Part shown: piece by piece, positions 1 through 8,372 of the stretch
Layout: each line of letters begins with the position of its first letter
Numbering within the stretch: the stretch's first letter is position 1
Assembly: GCF_001639065.2 (NCBI RefSeq)
Contig: NZ_LQXO02000047.1
Span: 1-34,525 of the forward strand
Reading direction: 5' to 3'
DNA length: 34,525 nt
From: Vibrio barjaei
GTDB lineage: Bacteria > Pseudomonadota > Gammaproteobacteria > Enterobacterales > Vibrionaceae
Position numbers and translations under genes: made by a program
The notes under the pieces: generated by a model
Seen by the model: only the letters and a program-made list of their open reading frames with translations
Told to the model about the DNA's origin: nothing
Database searches by the model: none

Positions 1-1
1 C

Positions 2-340
2 CCAGCAACACGTTCTTTCTCAGAAACGCCAACGCTCCAACCTATCAGGCTAAAAGTCAGCATCCGCACTCCCACTCACGACGCAACCATTCGCAACAAC
101 GCTGGTAATTTCGATGTTGTTGGTCACATAGATGGCAAACTCCACGTCTCAGCCAAACTGCAGCTACTTCTCGATGGTAAGGTATATGGCGCGCCGAAAA
201 CCAATCCTCATTGGTCGTTAAGCGGCATCGACCGAGGAACCCACACCCTAACAATCCAAGCACAACAAAACGGCAAGGTTATTGCATCGTCCAATACGAT
301 AACTGTGCATTTACATCGTGCATCGGTGCAATCGCCATAG
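2..340 (+). CDS. DUF4124-type protein, C-terminal part (partial)
   Basis: The reading frame is open from the left edge and ends in TAG at 338-340, giving the last 112 residues of a protein whose start lies outside the window. It contains a beta-rich segment with LLLDGKVYG, followed by SLSGIDRGTHTLTIQAQ and a final strand ITVHLHR. A 'dominated by beta strands, then RGTHTL' tail is what I associate with DUF4124 proteins encoded next to glnA/glnL in Vibrio and relatives. These are usually exported proteins of unknown function. The N-terminal signal and DUF4124 core cannot be seen here. Its stop is 144 bp before glnL and the NtrC-like boxes lie in that gap, so it is probably a separate unit. The family call is from memory of the tail and is moderately sure. 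Confidence 0.7.
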   Translation, partial: PATRSFSETPTLQPIRLKVSIRTPTHDATIRNNAGNFDVVGHIDGKLHVSAKLQLLLDGKVYGAPKTNPHWSLSGIDRGTHTLTIQAQQNGKVIASSNTITVHLHRASVQSP

Positions 341-398
341 CCATCAGCGTTTACGCTTTTACTCTATAAAAAATTGCGCCATACTTGGAATTATCAAT

Positions 399-413
399 GC
401 ACCATTTTAGTGC
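399..413. promoter_or_regulatory. NtrC (GlnG) box-like dyad, upstream copy
   Basis: The sequence GCACCATTTTAGTGC fits the NtrC consensus GCACCA-N3-TGGTGC with a single mismatch (TAG for TGG). It lies 72 bp before the glnL start. In E. coli NtrC represses the internal glnL promoter through such a site. A weak sigma-70 promoter (TTATCA at 391-396, 16 bp, CATAAA at 413-418) would overlap the box, which fits repression. The binding is inferred. Confidence 0.65.
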
Positions 414-438
414 ATAAACAAAATACATTGCGTGCAGC

Positions 439-453
439 GCACCATCATGGAGC
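439..453. promoter_or_regulatory. NtrC (GlnG) box-like dyad, downstream copy
   Basis: The sequence GCACCATCATGGAGC matches GCACCA-N3-TGGTGC with one mismatch (A for T in the right arm). Its centre is 40 bp from the centre of the box at 399-413, about four helical turns, so dimers bound at both sites would face the same side of the DNA. It ends 31 bp before the glnL start codon. Function inferred from similarity to NtrC sites. Confidence 0.65.
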
Positions 454-484
454 AACGCAATGTAGAACCGATTAAGGATAGCGT

Positions 485-1534
485 GTGGCAAACTGTGAAC
501 TCACCAGTGCAATACTCAACAATGTAGTAACGGCGACCTTAATGCTCAACGAGGGATTAACAGTTCAATACGCTAACCCTGCCGCAGAGCAATTGTTCTC
601 GCAAAGCTCCAAGAGACTGCTTAACTGCCACCTTTCTCAGTTTATTCAACATGCTTCTCTCGATTTGGCCTTGCTAACCCAACCTCTGCAAAGTGGCCAG
701 AGTATTACCGATAGCGATGTCACTTTGGTTGTTGATGGCAAGCCGCTGTTATTAGAAGTGACCGTTAGCCCCTTATCTTGGAATAAGGAACTGATGCTTT
801 TGGTGGAGATGCGTAAGATTGGTCAGCAAAAAAGACTGACTCAAGAGCTCAACCAGCATGCTCAGCAACAAGCTGCGAAGTTGCTGGTAAGAGGCCTAGC
901 TCATGAGATAAAGAATCCACTCGGTGGCCTGCGAGGCGCGGCACAACTGTTATCAAAGATGTTGCCTGATCCCTCACTTAATGAGTACACCAATATCATC
1001 ATTGAACAAGCAGACCGATTAAGAGCGCTGGTCGATAGGCTTCTTGGGCCACAACGTCCAGGAACGAAAAAAGAAGAAAATCTGCATCTCATTTTAGAAA
1101 AGGTACGTCAGTTGGTAGAGCTTGATGCAGGAACCAGCCTGACCATAGAGCGAGACTATGACCCTAGTCTACCGCCAATCTTGATGGATACCGATCAAAT
1201 CGAGCAAGCGTTATTGAATATCACCAGTAATGCCGCACAAATATTAAAACAACAAGATAATGGGCAAATCACCTTGCGCACGCGCACTGTGCATCAAGCC
1301 AATATTCACGGACAGCGCCATAAACTCGCTGCTCGGATAGAGATTATTGACAATGGTCCCGGCATTCCGGCCGAACTCCAAGATACGCTGTTCTACCCCA
1401 TGGTAAGCGGCAGAGAAGGCGGGACTGGTCTTGGGCTGTCCATTTCGCAAAATTTGATCGACCAACATAATGGAAAAATAGATGTAGAAAGTTGGCCCGG
1501 TCGCACCATTTTTACTATTTATCTGCCTATTTAG
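485..1534 (+). CDS. glnL: Nitrogen regulation sensor kinase NtrB (GlnL)
   Basis: This is the cytoplasmic histidine kinase/phosphatase that, with the PII protein, sets the phosphorylation of NtrC according to nitrogen status. The product has 349 residues, the same length as E. coli GlnL. A PAS domain occupies about residues 5-115 (LTVQYANPAAEQLF). The phospho-acceptor is His140 in AHEIKNPLGGLRGAA. The N box (NITSNAAQIL), G1 box (IDNGPGIP) and G2 box (GREGGTGLGLS) of the ATPase domain follow. There is no membrane segment. The start is GTG at 485, preceded by AAGGAT at a normal spacing; no better ATG is in frame. It is followed 50 bp later by glnG, so the two are probably co-transcribed from a promoter overlapped by the two NtrC-like boxes. 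Confidence 0.97.
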   Translation: MANCELTSAILNNVVTATLMLNEGLTVQYANPAAEQLFSQSSKRLLNCHLSQFIQHASLDLALLTQPLQSGQSITDSDVTLVVDGKPLLLEVTVSPLSWNKELMLLVEMRKIGQQKRLTQELNQHAQQQAAKLLVRGLAHEIKNPLGGLRGAAQLLSKMLPDPSLNEYTNIIIEQADRLRALVDRLLGPQRPGTKKEENLHLILEKVRQLVELDAGTSLTIERDYDPSLPPILMDTDQIEQALLNITSNAAQILKQQDNGQITLRTRTVHQANIHGQRHKLAARIEIIDNGPGIPAELQDTLFYPMVSGREGGTGLGLSISQNLIDQHNGKIDVESWPGRTIFTIYLPI

Positions 1535-1584
1535 CCTCAAGGAGAAAGAGGACTTAATATGGCTTGCTGTAAGGAAGTTTGGCT

Positions 1585-2988
1585 ATGAGTAAAGGATATG
1601 TATGGGTCGTCGATGACGACAGCTCAATACGATGGGTAATGGATAAAACCCTTTCATCAGCAAATATCAAATGCGAGACGTTTGCCGATGCAGAGAGCGT
1701 GCTAATGGCACTGGAGCGGGAAACACCGGATGTGTTGGTGTCCGATATCCGTATGCCCGGTATTGACGGCATTGAGCTGCTAAATCGAGTTCAAGAAAGC
1801 GCCCCAGATTTACCGGTCATCATAATGACCGCACACTCTGATCTCGATGCGGCGGTAAACGCCTATCAAAAAGGCGCCTTTGAGTACTTACCTAAGCCGT
1901 TTGATATCGATGAAACCCTCACTCTAGTCGAGCGCGCGATTACTCACAGCCTAGAGCAGAAAAGTGCCCTTTCACAGGAAGAAGTGATCGCAGCTGATGC
2001 ACCGGAAATTATTGGTGAAGCACCCGCTATGCAAGAAGTGTTTCGAGCTATTGGCCGTTTATCTCGTTCTTCCATTTCCGTGCTCATTAATGGTGAATCA
2101 GGTACGGGTAAAGAGCTTGTCGCGCACGCCTTACATCGCCATAGTCCTCGCTCTAGCAAACCTTTTATCGCACTCAATATGGCAGCAATTCCCAAAGACC
2201 TTATCGAGTCAGAGCTATTTGGTCATGAGAAAGGCGCGTTTACTGGTGCAAATAGCGTGCGCCAAGGACGTTTTGAACAAGCCAACGGCGGAACCTTATT
2301 CTTAGATGAGATTGGTGACATGCCATTGGATATTCAGACTCGACTACTGCGCGTCTTAGCTGATGGACAGTTCTATCGTGTCGGTGGGCACTCTGCGGTC
2401 AAAGTGGATGTACGTATCGTCGCCGCAACTCACCAAAACCTCGAAAAGCTGGTTACCGAAGGCGAATTCCGTGAGGATTTATTTCATCGCCTTAACGTCA
2501 TTCGCATCCATATCCCATCTCTTCGAGAACGTAAACAGGATATTGAAAAGCTGACATTACATTTCTTATCTTTAGCAGCAGAAGAGCTCGGAGTGGAGAC
2601 CAAGTCTCTAAACCCAGACACAGTGGATATCTTAAATAAGCTCGACTGGCCGGGAAATGTACGCCAGCTTGAGAATACCTGTCGATGGCTCACGGTGATG
2701 GCCAGCGGCAGTGAAATTCTGCCAAGTGATTTACCTACCGAGTTACTAGAAGAACCAAGACGCGTTGCTGATATCGGTTCTGGTGATTGGCAATCACTAC
2801 TCTCTTCATGGGCCCAACAAGCGCTTGAGTCTGGTGAAACAGAAATACTTAACCATGCACAACCACAATTCGAGCGTATATTGCTTGAAGCAGCTCTCAG
2901 CCACACCAATGGCCATAAGCAGGATGCCGCGAAAGTGCTCGGCTGGGGGCGTAATACTCTTACCCGAAAACTCAAAGAACTCTACTAG
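1585..2988 (+). CDS. glnG: Nitrogen response regulator NtrC (GlnG), sigma-54 activator
   Basis: NtrC is the transcription factor that, when phosphorylated by GlnL, activates sigma-54 promoters of nitrogen genes. The N-terminal receiver domain has Asp54 in SDIRMPG, with the acidic triad residues at VVDDD and Lys in YLPKPFD. The AAA+ domain (about 140-375) has Walker A GESGTGKE, the sigma-54 contact loop GAFTGA and Walker B GGTLFLDEIGD. The C-terminal Fis-type helix-turn-helix ends in GWGRNTLTRKLKEL. I take the ATG at 1585 rather than an in-frame TTG at 1579 because AAGGAAG at 1571-1577 is 7 bp away and because the phosphorylated Asp then falls at residue 54, as in E. coli. The protein has 467 residues. 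Confidence 0.97.
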   Translation: MSKGYVWVVDDDSSIRWVMDKTLSSANIKCETFADAESVLMALERETPDVLVSDIRMPGIDGIELLNRVQESAPDLPVIIMTAHSDLDAAVNAYQKGAFEYLPKPFDIDETLTLVERAITHSLEQKSALSQEEVIAADAPEIIGEAPAMQEVFRAIGRLSRSSISVLINGESGTGKELVAHALHRHSPRSSKPFIALNMAAIPKDLIESELFGHEKGAFTGANSVRQGRFEQANGGTLFLDEIGDMPLDIQTRLLRVLADGQFYRVGGHSAVKVDVRIVAATHQNLEKLVTEGEFREDLFHRLNVIRIHIPSLRERKQDIEKLTLHFLSLAAEELGVETKSLNPDTVDILNKLDWPGNVRQLENTCRWLTVMASGSEILPSDLPTELLEEPRRVADIGSGDWQSLLSSWAQQALESGETEILNHAQPQFERILLEAALSHTNGHKQDAAKVLGWGRNTLTRKLKELY

Positions 2989-3029
2989 TAAAGTTCTCAC
3001 TAGCTCATTACCTTGCTTAACGCACCGCC

Positions 3030-3067
3030 ATTATTTAGGTCATTTACTCTTAAATGACCTAAATAAT
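3030..3067. terminator. Long perfect hairpin after glnG
   Basis: Two 17-bp arms (3030-3046 and 3051-3067) are exact reverse complements around a CTCT loop. The stem is AT-rich with only one GGTC core, and it is not followed by a run of T on either strand. It sits 42 bp after the glnG stop and 98 bp before the next gene. It may end the glnLG transcript or protect its 3' end, but a protein-binding palindrome cannot be excluded. Confidence 0.5.
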
Positions 3068-3164
3068 TCTATCAATCGGCCGATTTATAACTATTGATTA
3101 TTAATACGTTACGGCAAAGCCTCAGATCTATCTGCGAGCTCGTTGCCAAACCACATTAGAGCTT

Positions 3165-5726
3165 ATGCCAGGTTTACTGAAAATCTCCTTCAAAAAAGCC
3201 CTAATCACACCATTTATCTTGGTGTTTCTGTGCTCGATCGGCACCATTTTATGGTTACAGAAGAAACACTACGACGACCTTGCGCTGGAGATAAGTGAAA
3301 AGCAGCTTACTAGCTTAAGCTACAACGTGATTCAGAGCTTAGATATCTATCTTGAAAGGCCGATGGCAGTGGCCGACGCATTAGCTCATGCGATTGAATA
3401 CCATCAGCTATATTCCGCCAATGATGCCCTAGCTATCGAAGATTATTTACTGTCGAGTTTTAAATCCCTTCATACTGAGTTTTCGCAGATTGACTTATTG
3501 GGTTTTGGCGGCGAGTTAGGTGAATTCCTTGCCATACGAAATGCCAAGTCCATTCATACCCCAAACGGCTACTCCTTGATGGTAAAGGATGCGAATACAA
3601 GTGAGCAGCTTAATGTCTACCAAGGTGAAAACCGACAGTCTCGAGTCATCGATACCATAAAACCTTATGACCCAAGATTGCGCCCTTGGTACCAGCCGGT
3701 CAAAGAAAACCCCGTGGCTATGTGGTCGAAGCTGTATGCCAACGCCGACGCGGATCAAGAAGTGACAATTTCTGCTCTCGCTCCGGTATTTAGCTCAGAC
3801 GGAGACATTCGAACCTTCGTTGGAGTGGCCGCTGTTGATGTACAGATAGATACTTTTAGTCTATTTCTCAATGAATTAAAACACGCCCATAACGCGCAAG
3901 TCTTTATTATTGATAACCAGCGTCAGCTCATCGCCCAAGCCGATGATGAATCGATACTTGATGCCAACGGTCAAAGGCTGTCAATGGCTGACAGCTCGCA
4001 TCCTGCGTTGACCTTTCTTGCTCAAACTTTAGATAATACCGAACTGACTGAACCTCACTTATTCGCCTTTCCTTATCAGGGAGACACCCTTTATGTGATG
4101 GTTAGTCCTTATCAGACTAATACCAATTTAAGTTGGTACGTTGTGGTGTCTATCTCCACTCACGCTCTGCTTGGCGATATACCCATGATTAGCAACCAAA
4201 CGCTAATCGCGGGCTTGATTTTAGGCGGACTGGGGTTACTTGTCGGTATCGTCATCATCAACCGATTGATTCTGCCTATGTCCGAAACCGCTGAGGCGGC
4301 AAAACAGATTTCTAATGGCTCTTGGGACTACCCATTACCCAAAAACAATCGCATCAAAGAGATCTCGCTGCTCGTGGAAAGCTTCTCTTCAATGCGCTCG
4401 CACTTACAAGCATCGTTTCATACTTTGCGAGAACAGCTCACTCGTGACAACTTGACCAAGCTGTATAGCCGACAAGGCTTTATTGAGACCTGCAATGCTA
4501 TGAAAAGCGACAGCGGTTGTATGATGCTGCTCGGGGTGAATCAATTTAGAGATATCAATGACAGTCTGGGTCACCATCAAGGTGATATTTTACTCTCCGT
4601 TATTGCAGAGAGGCTCAAAGCGTGGGTGTTGCTTGAAAACGGTGTTCTAGGCCGAGTTGCCGGTGATGAGTTTGCCATCTATCTACCCGATGTGCAGCCA
4701 GAGCAACAACTGTGTTATCAGCATCGAATTCGCCAGATATTCAACGCCCCCTTCGTATTGCAAGGTGAGCCATTAATGTTACAGGTCTCTATTGGTATCG
4801 CACCTATTACCGAAGAAGACACCACTGACACAACACTGCGAAATGCAGGTATTGCCCACAGTCACGCAAAGTTTGATTGTCAGCGCTGTTGCATTTATAC
4901 CCCCGACATGGCCGAGAGTTCGAAAAAGAAAACGCGCTTGTTATCTACATTACGTAATGCCATTGATAACAATAAGTTTGAAGTGTATTTCCAACCTATT
5001 ATTGAGCTCGGCAGTGGCCAAACTTTAGGAGCGGAAGCTCTACTGCGACTGCGTGATGATGAAGGACGATTCATTTCACCATTGGATTTCATTCCTATTG
5101 CGGAGGGCTCAGGACTGATTAGCAGTATTGGTCGGATTATGGCAGAGAAAAGTCTCGAAACTGTTGTCAATGCCATCAAACAACGGCGGCTACCTGCGCA
5201 CTTTCAGTTGCACATTAACGTCTCAGTCATTGAATTAGCGAGCGCAAGCTATGTGGATGAGTTGTCTGAACTGCTCAAATGTGCAGGTTTTCCGGCACGT
5301 CAACTTACCGTCGAAGTGACGGAATCGCGACTGGCTGACAATGACCCAATCACCCTTGGCAATCTCAGTAAAATAAGAGCGCTTGGCGTTAATATTGCTA
5401 TCGACGATTTTGGTACCGGCTATTCTTCCCTCGCCTATCTCCACAAGCTGCCGTTTAATAGCCTGAAGGTCGATAAAGCCTTTGTAGATAGACTGACCCC
5501 AGACAATGCTGAGCAGAGTGTTGTTGCGGCAATCACTAAGCTATCAAGCAGCTTTGGGTTTACGCTCGTCGCCGAAGGTATTGAAACACCATTGCAAGCT
5601 AAGCTCGTTCATGAGCTTGGCTGTCATCATGCACAGGGGTATTTGTATGGTCAACCGGCACCGTTAGAACAATGGCCGCAGCTAGCTGCTACGGCCAAAA
5701 TGAAGAATTTGGTAGGTACTAAATAA
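3165..5726 (+). CDS. Membrane dCache-HAMP-GGDEF-EAL protein, predicted c-di-GMP phosphodiesterase
   Basis: The 853-residue protein probably senses a periplasmic ligand and degrades cyclic di-GMP. A membrane segment lies at about 12-29, a dCache-like periplasmic region at 35-340 (with the RLRPWYQPVKE signature), a second membrane segment at 345-370 and a HAMP linker at 370-420. The GGDEF domain (about 424-590) reads AGDEF near residue 500, and the usual metal-binding Asp is Gly in GVNQFRDINDSLGH, so cyclase activity is doubtful. The EAL domain (about 610-840) keeps EALLR, the INVS Asn, the VEVTES Glu, DDFGTGYSSL and VAEGIET, so it looks catalytically complete. V. cholerae also carries a GGDEF/EAL gene next to glnG, as I recall. 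Its 3' end overlaps hemN by 8 bp, tail to tail. The ribosome site before the ATG is weak. Confidence 0.9.
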   Translation: MPGLLKISFKKALITPFILVFLCSIGTILWLQKKHYDDLALEISEKQLTSLSYNVIQSLDIYLERPMAVADALAHAIEYHQLYSANDALAIEDYLLSSFKSLHTEFSQIDLLGFGGELGEFLAIRNAKSIHTPNGYSLMVKDANTSEQLNVYQGENRQSRVIDTIKPYDPRLRPWYQPVKENPVAMWSKLYANADADQEVTISALAPVFSSDGDIRTFVGVAAVDVQIDTFSLFLNELKHAHNAQVFIIDNQRQLIAQADDESILDANGQRLSMADSSHPALTFLAQTLDNTELTEPHLFAFPYQGDTLYVMVSPYQTNTNLSWYVVVSISTHALLGDIPMISNQTLIAGLILGGLGLLVGIVIINRLILPMSETAEAAKQISNGSWDYPLPKNNRIKEISLLVESFSSMRSHLQASFHTLREQLTRDNLTKLYSRQGFIETCNAMKSDSGCMMLLGVNQFRDINDSLGHHQGDILLSVIAERLKAWVLLENGVLGRVAGDEFAIYLPDVQPEQQLCYQHRIRQIFNAPFVLQGEPLMLQVSIGIAPITEEDTTDTTLRNAGIAHSHAKFDCQRCCIYTPDMAESSKKKTRLLSTLRNAIDNNKFEVYFQPIIELGSGQTLGAEALLRLRDDEGRFISPLDFIPIAEGSGLISSIGRIMAEKSLETVVNAIKQRRLPAHFQLHINVSVIELASASYVDELSELLKCAGFPARQLTVEVTESRLADNDPITLGNLSKIRALGVNIAIDDFGTGYSSLAYLHKLPFNSLKVDKAFVDRLTPDNAEQSVVAAITKLSSSFGFTLVAEGIETPLQAKLVHELGCHHAQGYLYGQPAPLEQWPQLAATAKMKNLVGTK

Positions 5727-7110
5727 CGCGAGAGAACTGTTGCTGACGCGCTTTTTGACGCAGGTATTTGTCAAAGCACATGCAGATATTACGAATCAAT
5801 AAACGACCACGTAATGTCACTTCAATCGAATCGTCTGACACTGCGACTAATTCATCATCAATAAACGTTTGCAGCAGTTTCATATCTTCAGCGAAATAGC
5901 TTGAGAAGCTAATGCCAAAGGTCTTTTCAATAAATGTTTTGTCGAGCTTGAAGTTACAGATAAGCTGCTTGATCACTTCACGGCGAATCAAATCATCTTT
6001 ATCAAGGACCACACCTTTCCACAGTGCATGTCTCAAATCATTCACTTGAGCGTAGTACTTTTTCAGCTCTTTCTGGTTTTGTGCGTAGCTGTCGCCAATC
6101 ATAGAAATCGCAGAAACACCAAAGCCGACTAGATCGCAATCACCTTGTGTCGTGTAACCTTGGAAGTTTCGATGCAGCTCACCCGCACGCTGTGCAACCG
6201 CTAGTTCATCTTCAGGAAGAGCAAAGTGGTCCATACCGATAAACTGATAGCCTGCGCCAGTCAGCGTCGCAATAGTATCTTGCAAGATCGCCATTTTTTC
6301 TTCAGCTTGAGGAAGATCCTCGTCTTTAATCTTACGCTGCGCGGCAAATAGATTTGGCATGTGAGCATAGTTAAACACCGATAAACGTCCTGGACGCATG
6401 GTCAGAACTTGCTCTAATGTCTTGGCAAAACGCTGTTTAGTTTGCTTCGGTAAACCATAGATAAGGTCAAGGTTGGTTGAACGGAAACCCAGCTGTTTGG
6501 CGCGCTCAGCCATGGCAAAGATAAACTCTTCGTCTTGCTCACGGTTCACGAGCTTTTGCACTTCTTTATTGAAGTCTTGAACGCCGATACTCAGACGGTT
6601 AAAGCCTTCTGAGCGCAGATGGTCCAACATATCCAACTCAATTTCACGCGGGTCAACTTCGATACTGATCTCAGCATCTTCTTGGAAGAAGAACTCGCCA
6701 CGAAGAATCGCCATCAATCGGCTAATCTGACTTTTAGTGAGGAAAGTTGGCGTGCCGCCACCAAAATGCAACTGAGTCACTTTACGACCCTGAAGCAATG
6801 ATGCACGCTGACGAATTTCGTGTTCGATAACATCGAGATACTCATCGGCTTTGTGTGCATGACGGGTAATGACTTTATTACAGCCACAGTAATAACAGAG
6901 CTTATGGCAGAACGGAATATGAACGTACAGCGATAGTGGTCGTTCTGGATATTGAGTACACGCCATGTCGTAATCAGAGATGGTATAAGCTTCATGGAAC
7001 TCGACAGCGGTCGGATATGAGGTATAACGAGGACCCGAGTAGTTATACTTATCGAGAATCGCTTGATCCCAGACTATCTGTTGCTTAGTTTCTGATTGAC
7101 TTTGAGACAT
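5719..7110 (-). CDS. hemN: Oxygen-independent coproporphyrinogen III dehydrogenase
   Basis: HemN is a radical SAM enzyme that decarboxylates coproporphyrinogen III to protoporphyrinogen IX in haem synthesis when oxygen is absent. The 4Fe-4S cluster motif CHKLCYYCGC lies near residue 62, followed by HFGGGTPTFL and the SIGVQDF segment; the C-terminal HemN domain (IRREVIKQLICNF) is present. I start it at the ATG at 7108-7110, giving 463 residues (E. coli 457), because GGAAG lies 8 bp upstream; an 18-residue extension to 7164 is open but has no good support. It is convergent with the EAL gene and overlaps it by 8 bp. No clear FNR site was found upstream, only a 9-bp inverted repeat at 7234-7264. 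Confidence 0.97.
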   Translation of the reverse strand: MSQSQSETKQQIVWDQAILDKYNYSGPRYTSYPTAVEFHEAYTISDYDMACTQYPERPLSLYVHIPFCHKLCYYCGCNKVITRHAHKADEYLDVIEHEIRQRASLLQGRKVTQLHFGGGTPTFLTKSQISRLMAILRGEFFFQEDAEISIEVDPREIELDMLDHLRSEGFNRLSIGVQDFNKEVQKLVNREQDEEFIFAMAERAKQLGFRSTNLDLIYGLPKQTKQRFAKTLEQVLTMRPGRLSVFNYAHMPNLFAAQRKIKDEDLPQAEEKMAILQDTIATLTGAGYQFIGMDHFALPEDELAVAQRAGELHRNFQGYTTQGDCDLVGFGVSAISMIGDSYAQNQKELKKYYAQVNDLRHALWKGVVLDKDDLIRREVIKQLICNFKLDKTFIEKTFGISFSSYFAEDMKLLQTFIDDELVAVSDDSIEVTLRGRLLIRNICMCFDKYLRQKARQQQFSRVI

Positions 7111-7233
7111 GGTAATACTTCCAATAAACATGTGTTTCTTGACGCCCAAATCGCAACCTAACAAGCGTAGATTGGCGGTGCATCAACTAGGCGCTATTTT
7201 GCCACAGGAATATGACAGGGAGCGCCGATAACT

Positions 7234-7264
7234 GCATTTTTGCTCAAATCGTCAACAAAAATGC
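7234..7264. promoter_or_regulatory. Inverted repeat upstream of hemN
   Basis: GCATTTTTG at 7234-7242 and CAAAAATGC at 7256-7264 form a perfect 9-bp dyad around a 13-base spacer, about 125 bp upstream of the hemN start and 39 bp beyond the DUF2489 stop. There is no T tract after it on the minus strand, so it could be a weak 3' hairpin of the DUF2489 operon or an operator for hemN. Confidence 0.35.
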
Positions 7265-7302
7265 TAGCTTGATCACTAGTCATGACCTACGAAACGAAAA
7301 GG

Positions 7303-7797
7303 CTATCCTACAAGCTTAATATCAATGGCATTGTTCAGTGGCTTAACCTTCTGCTGAAGGTCTTTGAGCTCTTCGATAATTGCGTCATTCAAACGCGCTT
7401 CTGCCTTTTGACGTGCAAGGTTATCTCGCATTCGGTCTTGCTTCTTCATCTCTTGTCGCGCATCACCGCGTGGCATATCTTTAACGATATGATATAGCTC
7501 AGAAGTAGCTGGGTAGCTCTCATCAAAGTCGACACGGTCATTACCTTGAACGTAGTCCATGATGTTGTAGAGTCTAATCGCCGCTTCTGATACATCGCAT
7601 TGCCCTTGAATCGTCGCCAAACAAATCGTATCGACGCTTTCAAAAATGTTGGCATTTCGCTTTTGGATAGCCAAGTCGCGATGCTGCTGTTGCAACTCCT
7701 TTTGCTTCTTAAGTTGCAGTAGCAAATAGCCCGCATAACTAGCCAAGCCGACAATAATGATGGCACCAGCAATGGCTAACAGTGTGAAGGTATTCAT
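7303..7797 (-). CDS. DUF2489 membrane-anchored protein
   Basis: The 164-residue product has one N-terminal membrane helix (about 5-27, TLLAIAGAIIIVGLASYAGY) and then a charged, helical cytoplasmic region with many Lys, Gln and Glu. I recognise the DUF2489 family by the segment SVDTICLATIQGQCDVSEAAIRL and by its position after yihI. Two Cys residues there are conserved in the family as far as I recall. The family has no established function. The gene starts 14 bp after the yihI stop and is the last gene of the leftward operon that begins with the methyltransferase at 9010. Confidence 0.85.
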   Translation of the reverse strand: MNTFTLLAIAGAIIIVGLASYAGYLLLQLKKQKELQQQHRDLAIQKRNANIFESVDTICLATIQGQCDVSEAAIRLYNIMDYVQGNDRVDFDESYPATSELYHIVKDMPRGDARQEMKKQDRMRDNLARQKAEARLNDAIIEELKDLQQKVKPLNNAIDIKLVG

Positions 7798-7811
7798 CTA
7801 CTCTACCCTTA

Positions 7812-8372
7812 TTAATCCTTGAATTGGTCGATGTCTAGCTCTTCAAATTGAGACAACAAATCAGCATCGCTGCTTGCTTTGCCCTTTGTCTGACGAGGCT
7901 CTTCAGCCATAGATGATTCAAACTCATCTTCAATCTCGGGCTCCATTAGGCCAAGACGGTTCATCAGTTCTTCAATTCGATCGAGTTTCTCGTCAACGTA
8001 TTTTTGCAGACCTGCACCCAAGTTTTCACCGCTTTCAATGCGATCAAGCAGTACGTTAAGCTGTGCATCATTTTCAAGCATTTCAAGTTCTTGCTCAGCA
8101 GATAAACGACGCTCTTGTTTACTTGGTTTTTTCTTATCATCAACGATAAGTGGGATTTTTTTCTTGCTACCTAAACGTGGATCTAGCTTAGCTGCGCCGC
8201 CTGCCTGTTTGGTTTTCGAACCTTCAGAATGACGACTGCCAGACTTCTGACCTTTGCGCTTTTTCAAACGCTTGCGTAAGCGACCTTCCACATCCGATTC
8301 AGTGCGGTTGCGTGTAACAATTACAGGCTCTGGATTCGCGCCTGGTTTTCTCGATTTTTTCTTACGACTCAT
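7812..8372 (-). CDS. yihI: Der GTPase-activating protein YihI
   Basis: YihI stimulates the GTPase activity of Der, the double-GTPase that helps mature the 50S ribosomal subunit. The 186-residue sequence starts with a very basic region (SRKKKSRKPG, then RKRLKKRKGQKSGSRH) and ends with an acidic helical region containing LLDRIESGENL and LDRIEELMNRLGL, the usual YihI layout. E. coli YihI is about 169 residues. Its ATG overlaps the stop of the upstream methyltransferase gene by one base (TAATG), which implies translational coupling, and DUF2489 follows 14 bp later. No anomaly is seen. Confidence 0.92.
   Translation of the reverse strand: MSRKKKSRKPGANPEPVIVTRNRTESDVEGRLRKRLKKRKGQKSGSRHSEGSKTKQAGGAAKLDPRLGSKKKIPLIVDDKKKPSKQERRLSAEQELEMLENDAQLNVLLDRIESGENLGAGLQKYVDEKLDRIEELMNRLGLMEPEIEDEFESSMAEEPRQTKGKASSDADLLSQFEELDIDQFKD

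Noticed and set aside
385..401. Sigma-54 promoter (GG-N10-GC) upstream of glnL
   Set aside because: The GG-GC spacing is right, but the flanking bases match poorly and the -12 element falls inside the first NtrC-like box, which would block rather than activate.
7268..7290. FNR site upstream of hemN
   Set aside because: Only one half-site (ATCAA on the minus strand) fits; the other half is out of phase by one base.
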